Below, piece after piece: positions 62,563 to 64,000 of a stretch of 64,000 nt of DNA. Under the pieces are notes generated by a model. That model saw only the letters and a list, made by a program, of their open reading frames with translations. It searched no databases and had not been told where the DNA came from. The stretch spans positions 1 through 64,000 of the forward strand of contig CACJNV010000001.1 in the NCBI GenBank assembly GCA_902594865.1, in the 5' to 3' direction. Position 1 is the first letter of the stretch, and every line of letters begins with the position of its first letter. Made by a program: the position numbers and the translations under genes. Source of the stretch: an uncultured Pelagibacteraceae bacterium. GTDB taxonomy: Bacteria > Pseudomonadota > Alphaproteobacteria > Pelagibacterales > Pelagibacteraceae.

Positions 62563-62596
62563 TAGTTTATATAAACTAGACTTAAGTTACCTTAAG
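62563..62596. promoter_or_regulatory. Palindrome cluster in the proteorhodopsin upstream region
   Basis: Perfect 16-bp palindrome TAGTTTATATAAACTA (62563-62578), then CTTAAG-TTAC-CTTAAG (62581-62596). Confidence 0.45.
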
Positions 62597-62741
62597 CCAA
62601 TTTGGTGGTTAGATAGCAAATTAAATTAGATAAATGAAGACTTAATTGCGACTAATTCTCATTGATTTTACTTAATTTTTAAAATTAAATACAATTTACA
62701 AGTTAAAAATCAAAAAAAACAAGGAAATCGAATCAAATTTT

Positions 62742-64000
62742 ATGCAAAAAAAGTTTCAAGATATTTACGAGAATTCTATAAAAAATCCTGAAAAATTTTG
62801 GCAAGAAGCCTCGGAAGATATCTTTTGGTTTAAGAAACCAACAAAAATTTTAAATAAATCTAACCCGCCTTTCTATAAATGGTTCGAAGATGGGGTGACA
62901 AACACTTGCTATAACGCTTTAGACATCCATATTGACCAAGGTAGAGGTAAAAAAATAGCTTTAATTTACGATAGTCCGATTACAGGCAATAAAAGCCAGT
63001 TCACTTATGAGGAATTGAGGTCAAAGGTCTCTAAGTTTGCAGATGCATTGAAATCTCAAGGAGCAAATAAAGGTGATAGGGTAATCATTTACATGCCAAT
63101 GATCCCTGAAGCTGTAGTTGCTATGCTTGCTTGTGCTAGAATTGGCGCAATTCACTCTGTTGTTTTTGGAGGATTTGCTTCTAATGAGCTTGCCAGCAGA
63201 ATAGATGACAGTAAAGCAAAGTTATTAGTTACTGCTTCATGTGGTTTTGAGCCAGGAAGAACTGTTGAGTACAAGCCACTAGTAGATGAAGCTATAAAAA
63301 TAGCTAATCATAAAATTGAAAAGATGATTTTGTTCCAAAGACCTGGTCATGAAGTTAAATTAAATACACCTAACGAGGTCAGTTGGGAAGAAGTTGTTTC
63401 TAATGCTAAAGATGCTGACTGTGTTGAGATGAACTCAAATGAGTTCGCTTATATTTTATATACATCAGGTACTACTGGAACTCCCAAAGGTATTGTAAGA
63501 GACATTGGGGGTCATATCGTTGCTCTCAAATGGACTATGAAAAATATCTACAACATAGATACAGATGATATTTGGTGGTCTGCAAGTGATATTGGCTGGA
63601 TTGTTGGACACTCTTATATTGTCTATGCTCCATTATTCAAAGGATGCACTACAGTCTTGTTTGAAGGTAAGCCTGTAGGAACTCCAGATGCAGGAGCTTT
63701 TTGGAAAATCATTTCAGATTATAAAGTAAAATCTCTTTTTACGGCTCCAACAGCTTTTAGAGCAATTAAAAAAGAAGATCCTGAAGGTAAATTTTTCTCA
63801 AAATATGATTTGAGTAGTTTTGAAAGCTTATTTCTTGCTGGAGAGAGAGCTGATCCAGATACTATAAAGTGGGCTGAAAATTTACTTAAAGTTCCTGTGA
63901 TAGATCATTGGTGGCAAACAGAGACTAGCTGGGCAATTAGCTCAAATTGTACTGGTATTGAAATGATGGAAACAAAATATGGCTCAGCCTGTAAAGCTGT
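62742..64000 (+). CDS. prpE: Propionyl-/acetyl-CoA synthetase (AMP-forming), 3'-truncated by the window edge
   Basis: Open frame from ATG 62742: MQKKFQDIYENSIKNPEKFWQEASEDIFW..., YILYTSGTTGTPKGIVRDIGGHIVALKWTMKNIY, WWSASDIGWIVGHSYIVYAPL, DHWWQTETSW. Confidence 0.9.
   Translation, partial: MQKKFQDIYENSIKNPEKFWQEASEDIFWFKKPTKILNKSNPPFYKWFEDGVTNTCYNALDIHIDQGRGKKIALIYDSPITGNKSQFTYEELRSKVSKFADALKSQGANKGDRVIIYMPMIPEAVVAMLACARIGAIHSVVFGGFASNELASRIDDSKAKLLVTASCGFEPGRTVEYKPLVDEAIKIANHKIEKMILFQRPGHEVKLNTPNEVSWEEVVSNAKDADCVEMNSNEFAYILYTSGTTGTPKGIVRDIGGHIVALKWTMKNIYNIDTDDIWWSASDIGWIVGHSYIVYAPLFKGCTTVLFEGKPVGTPDAGAFWKIISDYKVKSLFTAPTAFRAIKKEDPEGKFFSKYDLSSFESLFLAGERADPDTIKWAENLLKVPVIDHWWQTETSWAISSNCTGIEMMETKYGSACKA

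Noticed and set aside
62294-62629. 111-aa + strand ORF over the proteorhodopsin N-terminus
   Set aside because: Antisense shadow of a highly conserved coding region, extending into the regulatory palindromes.
1-64000. Global reassignment of TGA to Trp suggested by the pssA stop
   Set aside because: TGA terminates several well-supported genes in the window (fdhD, umuC, dctM), so only a local event or error is plausible.

Overview
This 64 kb AT-rich window looks like a streamlined marine alphaproteobacterial chromosome. Gene content and the glycine-riboswitch/gcvT and proteorhodopsin neighbourhoods suggest SAR11/Pelagibacterales. Most of it is dense housekeeping and metabolic genes: NAD-linked formate dehydrogenase, SelO, glycine cleavage (gcvTHP), 5-oxoprolinase (pxpABC), guaA/guaB, pssA/psd, icd, alaS, recA, umuDC, a ferredoxin/reductase pair, proteorhodopsin and a partial propionyl-CoA synthetase. 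Two accessory-looking catabolic blocks stand out. One (39.6-46.6 kb) is an aromatic ring hydroxylase/extradiol dioxygenase/FAH/BKACE block with its own TRAP transporter. The other (46.6-57.8 kb) is a single-strand block with sulfatase, VCBS-like protein, polysaccharide-lyase-like protein, GH-A-like protein, serine hydrolase, DUF1501, DUF1800 and two glycosyltransferases. The best second-look items are: a 12-nt element in the gcvT glycine riboswitch linker that is perfectly complementary to the gcvT SD/start codon and competes with aptamer-2 P1; an in-frame TGA inside pssA; 11-bp-period direct repeats shared upstream of recA and umuDC (candidate SOS operator); a CBS-less IMP dehydrogenase; a decayed 3' remnant of a serine hydrolase about 12 kb from its intact homologue; and two translationally coupled micro-ORFs after the dksA-like gene. 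No tRNA, rRNA, CRISPR array or transposase was recognised. All calls are from reading the sequence; no database search was run.
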